Positions 33,996 to 46,800 of a stretch of 64,000 bases of DNA are shown here, piece by piece. Source of the DNA: Ancistrus triradiatus. Taxonomy: Eukaryota > Chordata > Actinopteri > Siluriformes > Loricariidae. Both the position numbers and the translations under genes were made by a program. Every line of letters starts with the position of its first letter. The stretch's first letter is position 1. The DNA lies in contig JAJAGP010000014.1 of NCBI GenBank assembly GCA_025084515.1, positions 1,244,551-1,308,550 of the forward strand, in the 5' to 3' direction. The notes beneath the pieces were generated by a model. It saw only the letters and a program-made list of their open reading frames with translations. It had not been told where the DNA came from and made no database searches.

Positions 33996-35352
33996 GTGAA
34001 GAATGTGTGTACATGTGTGTGTTTGTGTGTATGTGTGTGACAGCGCAGTGAATGACATCCAGCTGTCGTACAGGCTCCCATGATGACAGGATGGCTTTTG
34101 CTTTGCACCAGCAGGCCCAGCGGCGCTTCAGATTCAGAAACCTTTTTGCATGCTGGTTTTGCTGCGTTCAGGCTTTTTCCTTTTCTCTCTCCTTTTCACA
34201 CAATTACCCTCGGCTTTGTGTGGTAGAACATGGTGAGGGTGGCCGGAAACAAGGCTTGCGCCATGATTGTTTATTTTAGTAGACTTGAGGAAATGGGGCA
34301 ACCACTGCGTTGCCTGCATAGCAAAGGGCTGAGGGTCGCGTCTGCTCCTCATTTAGCACTCTTCTGCCTCTCTCTCTCTGTCTGTCTCTCTTCTTAGATC
34401 TCCTTCTCTCCCGGCTCTCCCTGCCACTCTCCAGATGAGTCGAATGCCTTCCTCTGCAATCAGAGACGTTCCAAACCATTGTCCTTGGGCATTCGACATA
34501 AATCACACAATTGGGAATGGAAACGTATTCTCACGTTCAGACTGAAAGATGTACATCTCTGTTTTTAAAGATAGCGTGTTTCATGCATCGTCTACTGGCA
34601 GCTGGATGGCCAAAGCGTCCTCTGGTTTGGGTTTTCAAGGAACTGGTAGTTTTTAGGCCTTTAGGCTCTCAACCACAGACCAGAACAACTTGTTCACTAT
34701 GTACCATTTATTGCTTTTTGTTTTTTACTTTATGTGGTTCTTCCAACCGTCATTTTCATGTAGTAATGACAGAGGCTTATTAGTCAGATGGGCACATCAT
34801 AACTGACTCTAGTCCTCCAATATGACCATTATACTTTGGTAAATTCCCATACAATTTTATTGCATCGTGCTTTTATTGCTGTTCTGTCTACAACTAGAAA
34901 ACATGTGTTCCTACGAAAATCAGTACTGGTTTCCGTTAGCACATTGTAATCACAACCCAGCATCAAATAAAACTATAAAAAATCTCATTTAGTCTGCTTT
35001 TATTACTAGTATTTGCTTAATTGTGGTTTTATAATACATTATAGACATCTGACTGCTCCAAAATGTTTTTAAAGTTAACCTTCGCAGATATTCCCCTAGT
35101 GAATGGACACACGAACGATACGTCCTTCTGGTCTGAAAGCAAGACTTTCACTGACAGACACTGTGCCGACCAGACTGCCTTCTCGGTGTATTTTGAACAG
35201 AATGTCACTTAAGGTAATTGTGGGGTGTAAACCTCCTTATCACGTATAACGAGGCCTTCAGTCAGCATAAAGCTTGATGGAAAACTGTCCTTTAATCAAC
35301 AAATCTCTACTTCGTCACTAATTAACACATAAATACCGCTTCCTTATAGCAG
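33996..35352. other. Non-coding stretch with two exon-like frames
   Basis: Includes a TG-rich patch (34007-34040) and a CT-rich tract (34360-34400) that ends in a strong acceptor-like CTTCTTAG (34390-34397), followed by a 57-codon open frame to 34569. A second acceptor-like site at 35087 is followed by a 40-codon frame stopping at TAA (35210-35212). Neither has a matching partner exon, so neither is called. Confidence 0.35.
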
Positions 35353-35479
35353 ACATGTGCACACAACATCACCGTGACAAGTACATCAACCTCCAGAGTG
35401 GTCCATCTGTGTGTGCCGAATGTGCCGCTGCTGTCCTGGACTTCTTTATTAAACATTACACGGATGTGGCAGCTGGCAG
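35353..35479 (+). CDS. Candidate alternative coding exon
   Basis: The acceptor TTATAGCAG precedes 127 nt ending in a near-perfect donor (GGCAG|GTAAGT). The frame compatible with the 8723-8792 exon is open throughout: MCTQHHRDKYINLQSG...SVCAECAAAVLDFFIKH...AAG, containing a CxxC and a helix-like hydrophobic segment. A second frame is also open, so the frame is not proven. It would splice to 36107-36128 in phase. Unrecognised protein. Confidence 0.3.
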
Positions 35480-36106
35480 GTAAGTCCTATACAACGGTTA
35501 CCTGTTCTGTTCACAATATGTAAGGCTGTTAATATTTGTCACTAAATGTGAATGTGGTTATAATGTTAGGCATAAATGTAGATTTGTCATGTAAAGGAAA
35601 AGAAAGAGGCTTAAGTACCAGTAGTGAAGTGATTAGTCAGGAATAAGAGAAAAGATGTCACGTTGCCTCATAATAGCCTCAATTAAAAGCCTAAAAATGA
35701 TATTTTATGTTGTCTAATTGTGTAACATAAATGGTGATAATTGTGTGCATTGAAAATGTTTAACTTTAAAGTTACATTTCTCTCATGAGTGTGTGATTAA
35801 GTTTGACTAAATATATCTTCCCATTTATTCATCATTAGCAATGGTAACAATAGCCTAAAAATGACATTTTATATTATGTAATTGTTTCAAACAAATGGCG
35901 AGGTGTATTTCTAATATTTCTAAATAAATGGCAATAACTGTGTTTATTAAAAGCATTTAAAGTTACATTTCTCTCATTGATTAAGTTCATTGACTAAATA
36001 TATGTTCCATATATTTCTACATATTCATATATTAGACTTCTGAAGCCTAAATGATATTTTATATGACCTATCAGCGCAGTGTTTCTTTCTCTGTCCTCTT
36101 CTTTAG

Positions 36107-36310
36107 GTTGTACATGATGAAGTTCTGAAGTAGCCCTAAAATCAAACAGTTATTCCTTTAAGATGATCGTTTCTGGTTCTGCTTTAGGGGCCATGATTTC
36201 AGCTTTCAACTTGTAAGCTTGCCTATGCAAAATTAAGATTGTTAAGGTATATAGTAACATGTTGTGCAACTATTAAATAAGCTAATGAGAATACATCAAT
36301 TTAAAATAAA
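36107..36310 (+). CDS. Candidate last exon: short coding end plus 3' UTR
   Basis: A very strong acceptor (TCTGTCCTCTTCTTTAG, 36090-36106) opens a seven-codon end in phase with 35479 (the R split across the junction, then LYMMKF), stopping at TGA 36126-36128. The following about 180 bp has no further structure and reaches a canonical AATAAA at 36305-36310. Acceptor strength, phase and poly(A) signal agree with a terminal exon, but each is individually common. Confidence 0.3.
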
Positions 36311-36599
36311 ACCTTGTTATGGCATGTCGAGTGTATTACATCTACCTGCAAGTGTATTAGTAATGTGACCAACTAATTAGTAAACTCATATTTGGTTTTG
36401 GTCACCAATAGGGCTCGGCATCTTTTTTTTTTTTTTGACCAGTACCGATACAATACCTCAGATTCCATACCTATATCAAAACTATACTTTTTGGACACTT
36501 GCTAATAGTGACTAAAAATGTGCTGCATAAATATTAATCAACACACAGTTCGTGTCACTAACACCAGATCTTATTGCCTTATTTGAACTCTATACAGAA

Positions 36600-36910
36600 T
36601 AAAGGAGTACAGTCTCTCATTAGGTACACCTCCTTGTTTGTACACTCATTATCCATTTAATCAGTTTTAAACACTGTGCTCACTCACTGCACACTCCATT
36701 ATTGGCATCGGCCTTGTTGCTCCACCTTGTAGATGTAAAGTAGCTCATCTGTTGTTGCACAATTTGTGTTTGTCATCCTTTAATTCTTCATCAATGCTCA
36801 CAGGATGCTGGTGGCTGGACATTTTTGGTTGGTGAACTATTTTCAGTCCAGCAGTGACCGTGTGGAACTCCAGCAGCACTGCTGCCACACACTAACACAC
36901 CAGGGCAAAT
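36600..36910 (+). repeat. Dispersed fish repeat (GGTACACCTCCTTG type), decayed
   Basis: Starts TTAGGTACACCTCCTTGTTTG, then ACACTCATTATCCATTTAAT, CCACCTTGTAGATGTAAAGT, GGACATTTTTGGTTGGTGAA, CAGTCCAGCAGTGACCGTG and ends CACACACTAACACACCA. This word order is that of a common long-inverted-repeat element of teleosts, which I believe is a non-autonomous DNA transposon. This copy is incomplete and diverged. Confidence 0.6.
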
Positions 36911-38254
36911 AAAATGGTAGCTGTTATAGTATCTAAGAACACCCTTTTCTCTGGATAAGAGGGACTGCCAAATCCTGTAACTGTAATTTGTACATTAATT
37001 AATATTAGAAAATACGTATATAAAATAAAATAGTGAAACGCTTTTGCGTCTGCTTGTGACCAATGAAAGCCTTGTGTTATTGTGGCGGGAGAACAGGCTT
37101 TGAAACAATTAAAAACATTCAATCATTGTTTAAAATAAATGCCAATAATTGTGTTTATTGAAAAGATCTTTCATTCCATTTCATTTCTCTCATGAACTAC
37201 AGATATGTTCACATTTGTCCGTCTTCAGCAATGGTAACGATACTTCTAGAGCCTAAAGCGAATACCTTTAAGCAAATAAAGCATTATGTAATGCAAAGTA
37301 GCTTTTCCTTTTAAGTCTTGACCTTTAGAGCAAATTGTAAGATCATATCCTTCCAAACCCCCCCAGTTCCCACACAGCCCCCCGCTACGTGTTCACTCAG
37401 CCCGGCTAATAAATGACACAAATGCCCAGTGATATGTTAGTTGCAGATCTTTATCTGTCTGAATGCAGCATTAGGGTACATGGGTCACAAATTGTCTGGC
37501 TGTCTGGCCCACTCTCTCCATGTTTGTGTCTCTCTCCATCTATCCTGTCTCTGGACAGGTATTGACCTCGGTGTGGCATCTGGGCTGGATTTGGCTCAGC
37601 CCATAGTGATGGGGATGGCTTGGGTTTACAATCCGTAGTCCTCCCATTTGTCTGCTTTTTATGCTAGCATTTGAACTTAGGCCACCCAGGAGGATAACCA
37701 GGCCTGAAAGGCTCTCCCCCTTCTCCCTCCATCCCTCCCTCCACGAAAGAATTGGTTTGCAGAACAGCAGACTCTGCCCAGAAAGCTCCAGATTTTTGGC
37801 AGGAGCCCGGCCGCGTTCTGTCTTAACACAGAGTCTGTGTTTATGCTGCAGAGTTCCTGAACTCTGAAATTATAGATATAAGTCATATTGCAGTGATCCT
37901 AATGCCGCGTGGCTGATATCAGACAGAACGTGCCGTGATCCTTAGGCTCGCCGTGCCGTGATGTCGCTGTCTGATTTGTTATGTTTGTAATCAGAGAACC
38001 GAGCTTGTGGCACTGCGTTCGGCGTGTTCCTCCTCGCTGAGATCTGCTCCTTAACTATTGCATCATTTATGGTCTTGCTGAACAAATCTTTTTTTACTGG
38101 AAAAGCTTTTTTCCGAGGAAAGTCACTGACACATGCAGAGGTACTGCGTATAGTGAATTAAGTAAGTATAATTATTATTGTTGCTGTTCTTGTTCATTAT
38201 GGAAACGTCTGAGGTTTGGTCTGTGAGAAGCCATTTTACCAACGTTAACTTAAA
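36911..38254. other. Non-coding stretch, no recognised feature
   Basis: Includes AT-rich intron-like DNA and a CT-rich tract followed by CTGGACAG (37552-37559) that could act as an acceptor before a 25-codon frame ending at 37638. No partner exon was found. The rest is featureless. Confidence 0.4.
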
Positions 38255-38440
38255 GCAAAGCATCCCAGTTTACCCCTGCTTATCCTGATCAGGGTCACAG
38301 ATGAGGGCCTGAAATGCAAACCTGGAATTCACTGGGCACAGGCAGAGAGACAACCAGGACTGGGGGCCATTCTGTACAGTCAATGCACCACCTAACTGTC
38401 ATGTTGCAAACCCCACCTAAGGTTTGAACCCAGGCCCTCA
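38255..38440 (+). repeat. Dispersed repeat G, partial copy
   Basis: TATCCTGATCAGGGTCACAG, ACCTGGAATTCACTGGGCAC, GCACCACCTAACTGTCATG and GGTTTGAACCCAGGCCCTC are the proximal and distal words of family G in the correct order. Confidence 0.6.
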
Positions 38441-39417
38441 AGAACTGCTCTTTCTAGCAGCTGGTTCTTGTCTTTGAACAACCGGAACTTCATTAGGTTT
38501 TGGAAAAATATATTTTCATAAAGTACTGTAAATGATTACATGTAGTCCATTTTCTACAGGTAAAAAGTGAGCAAGTGAGAAAATCAAATAAATTCTGTGT
38601 CACACATCACATACTGCCCTACTGGAGAGTAGGTACTAAATGGGGCACTGCCAATGGTGTTGGTAAGTTGTTGTCACAATATACTATACTAATGTGCAAT
38701 TTGGAGTACAGTCTAAATTCGGTCCCAGGCAGAAGGTGCCACTGATGCCGTGGGTGAACCGAGGGTGGGTGAACAGTTAATTTCTTATGATTTTCTCCAT
38801 ATTTCCCACTCAGAAAACACTGACATGAATAAGATATTTTGTCACTGACAGTGGTATATACAGTCTCTGCGTTACATTCAACATTTGTATAATTACCTCC
38901 AGAGCACTGAAACAAATAAGCACCTCTGCAAACGTTAACAACATATCTTTATTCTTGACTAACAAATGAAAGACCTTGTCCTTTACCTTTGTGTAATTTG
39001 AGTAAGCACTGAAGGAGCATCTCTGAATAAGAACAGCAGCATGAGAAACTAGTCCTATGCAAGCTTGTATACGGAGGAAGATTAATGCCCCAGCCCAAGC
39101 TATGAAGGTGTGTGGATCGCTGCGAAGGCACTCTTCACACTCTTTGGTTTTCTGTTTATACCACCAGCACTCCACACCTGATATCAGGCAGCGAATATCG
39201 GCCTTTACTTTAAAAGTTGATTGTTTTCACATTTATGACCTCGGTGTATCCAGTCTGCTAAGCATGCTGAAAGGTAATCATGGTAATGGAACATGGAAAT
39301 GGTATACCAGCCAGAGATGTACTGTACTGAAATGTGTGTCAATATTAAAATAGAGTATTCAGTGTAACAAATACTTCTGCACTTTGGAAACAGCACTGTT
39401 TCTCTTTATTACCACTC
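38441..39417. other. Non-coding stretch, no recognised feature
   Basis: A 121-codon minus frame (38810-39175) and a 98-codon frame (38619-38915) overlap frames on the other strand. Both are hydrophobic and cysteine-rich but lack start context, splice edges or family resemblance. Confidence 0.35.
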
Positions 39418-40122
39418 CAATTCCAAAGAAGTTGGGACGTTGTGTAAAACATAAATAAAAACAGAATGCGATGATTTGCAATCCTTTTCAACCCCTATTC
39501 AGTTGAATACATTACAAAGACAAGATATTTAATGTTCAAACGGATAAAGTTTATAGTTTTTCTGCAAATATTCACTCATTCTGAATTTGAAGGCTCAGTC
39601 GTTTGCAAGCAAGGATGGGGCGAGGTTCAGCACTTTGTGAACAACTGCGTGAGCAAATAGTCCAACAGTTGAAGAACAACGAATTTAGGGACTTCATCAT
39701 CTACAGTCCATAATATCATAGAAAGATTCAGAGAATCTGGAGACATCTCTGCAAGCAAGAAGTACAACGGAGACCCCGGACTGTTGAGCAAATCAAGTTG
39801 AACATCAAGCAAGAGTGGGAAAGAATTCCACCTACAAAGCTTCAACAATTAGTGTCCTCACATCCCAAACGCTTACTGAGTGAGGTTAAAAGGAAAGGTG
39901 ACATGCTCCTGTCCCAACAGTTTTGGAACGTGTTGCAGACATCACATTCAAAATGAGTGAATATTTGCAAAAATCAGTAAAGTTTATCCGTTTGAACAAT
40001 CTTGTCTTTGCAGTGTATTCAATTGAATATGGGTTGAAAAGGATTTGCAAATCAGCGTATTTGTTAAATTATCGTATATTTTCATTTATGTTTTACACAA
40101 CGTCCCAACTTCATTGGAATTG
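39418..40122 (+). mobile_element. Tc1/mariner derivative with very long TIRs
   Basis: An approximately 705-bp element whose first about 180 bp (39418-39598) reappears inverted in the last about 185 bp (39936-40122). The outer ends carry AGTTGGGACGTTGTGTAAAA and its inverse. The middle keeps the transposase N-terminal coding part (39615-39760) joined near 39762 directly to the C-terminal part (RRPRTVEQIKLNIKQEWERI onward, to about 39895), so the DDE catalytic core has been deleted. It would need a transposase supplied in trans. Confidence 0.85.
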
Positions 40123-41680
40123 TATTAATAATATATATTTTTTGTTACTATACCACATTACTGTATGACAGTAACGAGTCTTCTTGATGGTGAGATTTTA
40201 CTCTTATACTCTTACGTTTGACTCTTATAACACTATCATAAAAGATCCTCACTCTAAATTATCATTAAACAACCTACCACTTTTTCACCATTATTGCTTT
40301 CGTTAAGCACTTTTTATACTTAAGTAATGTTACGTACAGTCAAATCCAAAGCTATCGGAGTTGCTGCAATAACATTTGGGGAATACTCTAATATTGTAAC
40401 CCGCTGTAACAAATGCTGAGCTGGAAAATGGTGAAAGCAGATTATGTTACGGATGACTTCTTACCTACCTACACCCAGACTTTCCTCCTCCCCACAAACC
40501 TCGGTTTTATTCACTGGTTAATTATAAGGCTCTGGTTCTTTGGTTTATTTTGCAGTGTTTATATGGTAAATAATAAAAATTCACTATCTGAACCCGACCG
40601 TACTTGAGGACGTCTGAGTGAATAAGACACTCATATTGAATTTTTCACTCTTATAAAATATTCTGCTACTACTTCACTATTATTAAAACCCTACCACTCA
40701 TTAAACATTGAACTTTCTACATATTTTTCAATATAACTTTTAAAACGTACTTTTTTTAAAACATAACTTTCAATATTATAGGTTCTTCTGAATTTTACAC
40801 CGATATGCCTTTGATATGAAATAATATTACACACTTAAAATGATAAACTTTATACTTTCTTTATACTCTACTTTCTCCCTATTATTTAAATATTACTTTT
40901 AACTACTGTAAAATATCCTATGATTTAAAAATTGTAAAATTATAATAGGTTCTACTGCTTTTTTTTTGTAAAATACATTTCAAACCAAAAATATTAGATT
41001 ATTTAAAACACCTGATTTATAAAGGTGTGTTTTAGACACATCGATTAATATTTTTAAAAACTCTAAATTAAACTATATTATTTAATAATAATAATAATAA
41101 GCAGAGCAATGCAACTAGAAAAGAAATGTATCAAAGTCAAATAAAAACCTATATTTTAGATGACAGAGGGCAGGTATGAGAGCAGCAGTGTCACTTCTTT
41201 TGATAAAGAGATAATGCTTGCTTTCTCGTAGATCAATAATAAGGCTTTTTGGATAACCCTTCAACTACACAGTACGTAGTTAAACTCCCTAAATCACAAA
41301 CTGTCAATCACTTATAGTATTTCATCAGTTATGACAGTATTATTGTAACATCAGTGTTAAGCCGCTGCTCCATTTCTCTCACATCCCCTCACAAAGCTTA
41401 ACTGAGCTACAATATCTTAGCAGCTTTGTCTGCCAGCTTGTGCCCGACTCCCTAGCTGGCAAGGTATTTGGTAAATAATGAAGGTCTTTGGGGCTGGCGG
41501 GGAATGACTAGCTGACTCTGGTGCTAGTGCCTGGTCAAAAACGTGCCAGAATTACATTAGCATCAGTTTACATGATGTCACCACAAATCCTAAAATACAG
41601 AACACAAAAGCATTTGATACAAACCACATGCCCGGTTCTTCCATGACCATTGAATACAAATACAAAATAATATTTAGTAC
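40123..41680. other. AT-rich non-coding stretch
   Basis: Strongly AT-rich with a short AAT run at 41083-41099. No frames or repeat families that I can support. Confidence 0.5.
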
Positions 41681-41880
41681 TTTCAATTCGATTTAATTCA
41701 GATCTATTTGTATAACTCTTTTAACAATAAACATTGTCGCAAAGGAGCTTTACAGAGATCCGCATCTCGACCTCAAATAAGCAAACCAGAGACAACAGTG
41801 GAAAGGAGAATTAGGAAAAAGCCTTAACAGGAACGAAGCCCGAAAGAGAAACTCATCCTCTCCTGGAATTCATGGGATAG
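41681..41880 (+). repeat. Dispersed teleost repeat R1, copy 3
   Basis: TTTCAATTCGATTTAATTCA, CTATTTGTATAACTCTTTTA, AACATTGTCGCAAAGGAGC, TTTACAGAGATCC, then GAATTAGGAAAAAGCC and GAACGAAGCCCGAAAGAGAA. Same order as copies at 9536 (plus) and 17830 (minus). Confidence 0.75.
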
Positions 41881-43498
41881 TCATACTAAGCTCTTCTTGG
41901 TCCAAGTTATGGACTATAGTGTACTGGAATATAATATAATAAATTATATTAGAGGCTTAATAATTTAGCTCAAACAGACGTATGGACAACGACATACTGC
42001 ACGTCCCTTAATCCGACCGTACACCGATCCCTGGACAGACTGCTTTAATCATCTCTGAAGAAAGATTTCATGACAGGATGCTTTTAGCAGCGTGATGCTG
42101 TTTATTGTGTGCTGTCGGCTTAAACGCAGTGTAATGTGTTGTGCATGTCTGTAAGTAAAGGAACCGTCTCCAATACACGCGTGACAGTGATCAAAGGCCG
42201 ACACTCTCCACATAATGATCCGGGGCGGAAGAGAAGAGAGCTGTGAACGGAAAGAGAGAGAGAGGAAGCTGCCGACTGCTGCATGTCATTGTTTCTTTTA
42301 TTGCTGACTGAGCCTTGTGAGCCGGGCTGTGGGCCTGCGTGGCAGGTAGGCTTTCATTATCTTGTCAGAGGGCTGGTATCACTTAGTTAGCTACTCTTTC
42401 ATCAAGGCTGGCATTGCAATTTCTGGAAAAAACACTCAATTCTCTGCAATTGTTGTGCACTCTAAGCAGACTTGCCCCTAAGCTGTGGGCAAAAAGAAAA
42501 AATAAAGAGAATCAGGCGGGCACACACAAGTGAAATCTGTCCTGCACATGAGAACACTTGATTCTGAATAGTGGCCTTGACAGAGATGTGAGTGGTGGCG
42601 CTAATGGTGATTGGACGAATTCCTCTTCCAGCCGGTTGATTTCCTGTTGCAGAACAGAACAGTCTTGCACTGAGCCAGGAGAAACACGCTGGCTCTTTTA
42701 TTCCTCAGCACTGAGGGGTGTGTGTGGGGTGGACAGAGTGAAGGACTCTTAATTGGATTCAACCTGAGACGTCATGCAATTGGACTGGCAGGCCGTGTGT
42801 GTGTGTGTGTGTGATGTCAGCTTGAAATGACGAAATGTGTATCCACGGCGAGAGACCTGCAAGGTCTTATGTGACTCGGCTGCCAGTTCTTTGATCACGG
42901 GAGTTTAGTTCTTTCCCTTTTTTCTTCATGTGAGTGTTGATTGAGTGTGTGTGGTCTGCCTGTTTCATACTGAACGCATGGCTTATCGTGTGCACACGTT
43001 CCATTTTTTCTGCGCCGGCCTACGGGTGGGTTGTTGAGCTGTTCTGATGGCGCACCACGATAAGGAAATCGGAATTATTTGTGTCGTTCTGCCTGTTTCA
43101 CGCCAGACGTGGAGCAGAATGAATTTGGACGGTGGACATATTCAAACCAGACTTGATTCGCAGCATGTATGCTGGAACACGAAATACGTGTCGACGTGAA
43201 GGGGTTTAGGAAATCTCACCCCGTCAGATGTGGGTTACCTGCTGCAGCACTATAGTGTACAGTATATATACTTACTGCAAAAAAAGAAAATAAAAATATA
43301 TACTGGGTACAAAATGCAGTATGCCAAATTTTTCACTGAGCGCGCTAGTGAAAAATTTAGTTTTTAAATTTGATACAGGGTTCCCTCTTATGAGATATAG
43401 TCAATTTGAGTAAAAAGTTTGTAAAAAATAAACCAAAAACAAAACAGAATTTAGTATGTCCTGTTTATGCACCCAAGCTGGCATTGTGAGAGTCTATG
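41881..43498. other. Unique non-coding stretch, possible regulatory DNA
   Basis: Balanced composition. 42280-42430 is rich in ATTA, TGATT and CTTATC-type factor words, and a short TG run sits at 42797-42813. There is no credible exon; the frame 42558-42752 is unsupported. Confidence 0.35.
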
Positions 43499-43815
43499 CA
43501 GTACTGTGCAAAAGTCTTAGGTCACCATTACATTTGTTGTTTTAGCAATGGCATAAGGACCATATATAACATTCTGTCAATGACTGGACGCAAAGTTTCA
43601 AACTTCAAAATTCGTCACTCCACAAAACTCTTTCCCAATATTCTTCACCCTGTTTCCCTTCCGAAAAAGTGGTTTCTTGGCTGCTACCCTTCTAAAGAGA
43701 CCATTCCTGATCAAGCTTCTTTGGGACAACTTGGCATCCCGATGAAGCTGCCAGAAGTGTTAGGGGACACACTAAATACTCTATATAACACCTATAGAAG
43801 CTGTTTTTCAGTTTT
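43499..43815 (+). mobile_element. Tc1-like family A relic, one end present
   Basis: Begins with a CAGTACTGTGCAAAAGTCTT terminus and a TTGTTTTAGCAATGG block, then about 290 bp that match the reverse complement of 52440-52727 (GACTGGACGCAAAGTTT / GACTGGACCCAAAACTT; AAAAAGTGGTTTCTTGGCT in both; ATGAAGCTGCCAGA in both). It stops at a GAAGCTGTTTTTCAG word and lacks the second terminus. It accounts for most of the 151-codon open frame at 43496-43951, which is therefore not a host gene. Confidence 0.75.
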
Positions 43816-46800
43816 TTATACTGCATACAATTTCCTGTATTTTCTATTGTATTGTAGTAAGGAGACTGAAAAAGGAGGAACCCCATTAAATACCGATTGT
43901 GTTTTAATATACTCCCATGTATTAGTATGTCTTACGAAGGATGTTCATTGAGTCTGTGCTATCAGAACATCACCAACCATATTATCCAATGGTATATAAA
44001 TCTAACAATAGCCAATAATACTAAAAGGCAACCATAGACTTTATTGACTTGTAGTTTAACCTTTTAGTATAAAGAACAATGCTAGCGTAAAAAAAATTCA
44101 ATTAAATCATCCTTAAATGTCTCATGGGTAAGTTGTTTAGAGTTGTTTTGTTGTGTATTTGGGACGTTTGGAAACGTATGTAATAAACTCCCAAAAATAT
44201 ATTGGGACAACCAACCCCACATCCTGTGACAACCAACCTCAGGATGGGGTTGGATGTCATAAACTGGCAACATGTGTTTGGCCACAAATTGCTTCTTCTC
44301 GGGATTGGTTTGAAAAACACATTTTGATACACAATGGCACAGCAGACATCACAGTTTCCAGTCTTGCCAACATCTCCTGAAATCCTCCATTGCTGAGGTA
44401 ACTAGAAAATGTGCGCCCGTCATCCGCCGTACTGAGAGTGAATATTTATTACGAACAGCTCCATTAATTTGAGATGGTTCGTTACAATAGCCATGAGTCA
44501 TCAGGAAGTCCAAGTGATCAGTATATAGTTCATGTATAGTAAAAAAACATTCGATATGACATGGGCTGTACTCAGTTCTATATTCAATACTCAGTTCACA
44601 CTTTCACTACTCTGTGGTAATCCTTACACTCTGATCACATGACAGCTCATTGCATGCATGACCTATGTGTTTTCATTCTACTTAATACGGCGACATTTAT
44701 TTTATATTTTATAGCACCCAAACCCATTGATCTAAATAAGATTTATTCAAGAAAATGAGCCACACGGACAAACCTTGTGATAGAAACAGCATACTTTCAC
44801 TACGAAGCACAGATTAATAAAGTTCTTGTAAAAATGTCACCCCGGTTGACGTAACTGAAAACGATTTTAAATGATGCCAACTGAAGAGAGTATATTCACG
44901 TGTCCATATCTGTACCAACAGCTAATTACTTTCTATCCTTCTCGTCTCTCTATTGTGTGTGTGGCTAATCCCGTGCTGGGTTTGTGAAATAATATGCCTC
45001 ATAGTTGCGTCAATAAAGCTGTGTGTTTTTGCTCAACCTCACATGCTGCTTCATGCAGCTCTAGAGCTCCACAGCCTGACTGTTATTGCGCTACTGTTGT
45101 TGCGCAAATGGTGACGTTCTTGCGTTGGAACCAGTAAAGCCATTATGATGTGCTCACGACCAGAGTTACACTTTGTGTTGCTTTATGTTTTCTGGCATGA
45201 AGGGAGAACGAGTGAGAGATGAACGTGAGTGAAATAGTCCTGCTGCCATAATGACAGACATAAGAGGGATTGTGTAACCCATCATCATAAAATATAAATG
45301 GATAGAAATGACTATGTTTTGTTCGTTAACAAAGTAAAGGTTTTATATAAATAACAATAACCCCCTCCCCAAACACCCAGTCATTGCTTTCTCTGAGATA
45401 ACAGAAGGCTCTGCTTTATTCCTGATAGAACACAGGTATGGTATCTATGTCACAAGTTATAATGCACTACATTACATACATTTAATATGGGGTTTCTTAA
45501 AGTAGACTGTAATATGTTTTAGTGTTTGGCTTATAACATGGTTTTCAGACAACACTGCACTGTTTTACAGAAGGGAAATGGACAAGCGTGTGATCTAATG
45601 CTATACTTCTGCGTTTGTGCAAAGTGTTATTCAGTATTACATTTATTATCACGTCCGAAATGCACTTCTGCATTCTACTTTTAGTAACAGAGGCTATTTG
45701 GACACAAACAACAATAATGGGGTCTGCACAAATGTGTTTGTATGCAGACTGATTCACTGTGTGGTTTATCTGTTTATGAGAATTGTTGGTATTGTGGGTG
45801 TGTTTTTTTTTCTGTCAATGTGTGTGTTTTTGTGCCGTCACAGGAGGAGCAGGGATCGTTTATCTCTCTTAATGTGAACCATGTCGCCCCCCGCTGCCGC
45901 CGGGGATTGGGAGCGGGAGCCCAGGGGGAACAGCGCAGGCCATTGTGAGGGCCGGGGGTTCCTGAGTCACCTTGCGTACCCCCAAAACAACCCTGTGGCC
46001 CTTAACAATCACCCTCTCGCACATACAACCGCACGGCATCATCTCTCCCCCCTCACTCCGCACTCGCCGGGTCATCAGGTTAACACAAGCCAATTACCAA
46101 AACAGTTAAGGAGGAGACAGGAAACACAATATTTACCACATGACTGCCAGAATGATGTGCCACACACCAAGAACGCAGCACTAAAGAGCCTTTGTGCTTT
46201 CGCTTTTACAAAGTCAACTGCCTGGGAAAATAAAAAATGAAGACATGGAAATAATGGCCCTAAACAGAAGGGAGGTTTTCATAACTGCTGGAATGCCATG
46301 GCATCTAAAAATCCAGATTTTTCTTTGTCGTCCGTGCCAAAATGGCACTGGCAACGACAAAGCAGTACTGTCTGTCACTTTATTAAACTGACACTTTCAT
46401 AGCAGGCCTTCGTGGGTGGTTTCCGTAAAGCGAATCTGAGCTAATCAGTCTGTCCTCAGTTCAATCACGGTGGCATTAATCTGCAGGGAGACAGACAGTG
46501 TGACAGCATTTCTACTTTAAATATTTACACCGAGATGCACTGCAACAGCAATACGTGGCTGTCACTCACACGGGTAGCACGCCGCTCGTCGTGTTTATGC
46601 TTTTAGCTTGTTTAACAAATTGACGTTGATGCAGCAGAGTGGATGTTTATTAGGTGCATTTAGGTATATGATAACGATTATAGACAAGAGCGAACAATCT
46701 CCATGATGTGTGTACGTTTCTCTGTGTGGTATCATTTGAGAGAGCGGCCAAGCACCCTTGTAGAGGCTGGGATGTCTGTAGGGTTTTTAAAAGACCACAA

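Noticed and set aside
34398..34569. 57-codon frame after a strong CT-rich acceptor
   Set aside because: The tract is a simple CT-rich stretch and no upstream exon with matching phase was found.
35063..35212. 49-codon frame MFLKLTFADI... preceded by an acceptor-like site
   Set aside because: It stops at TAA just before a donor-like AAG|GTAATT and has no partner exon; compatible with chance.
38810..39175. 121-codon hydrophobic minus-strand frame
   Set aside because: Overlaps open frames on the other strand and has no conserved motif or exon boundary.
43496..43951. 151-codon plus-strand frame
   Set aside because: Its first 320 bp are a Tc1 family A terminal region shared, inverted, with 52332-52727, so it is transposon-derived and accidental.
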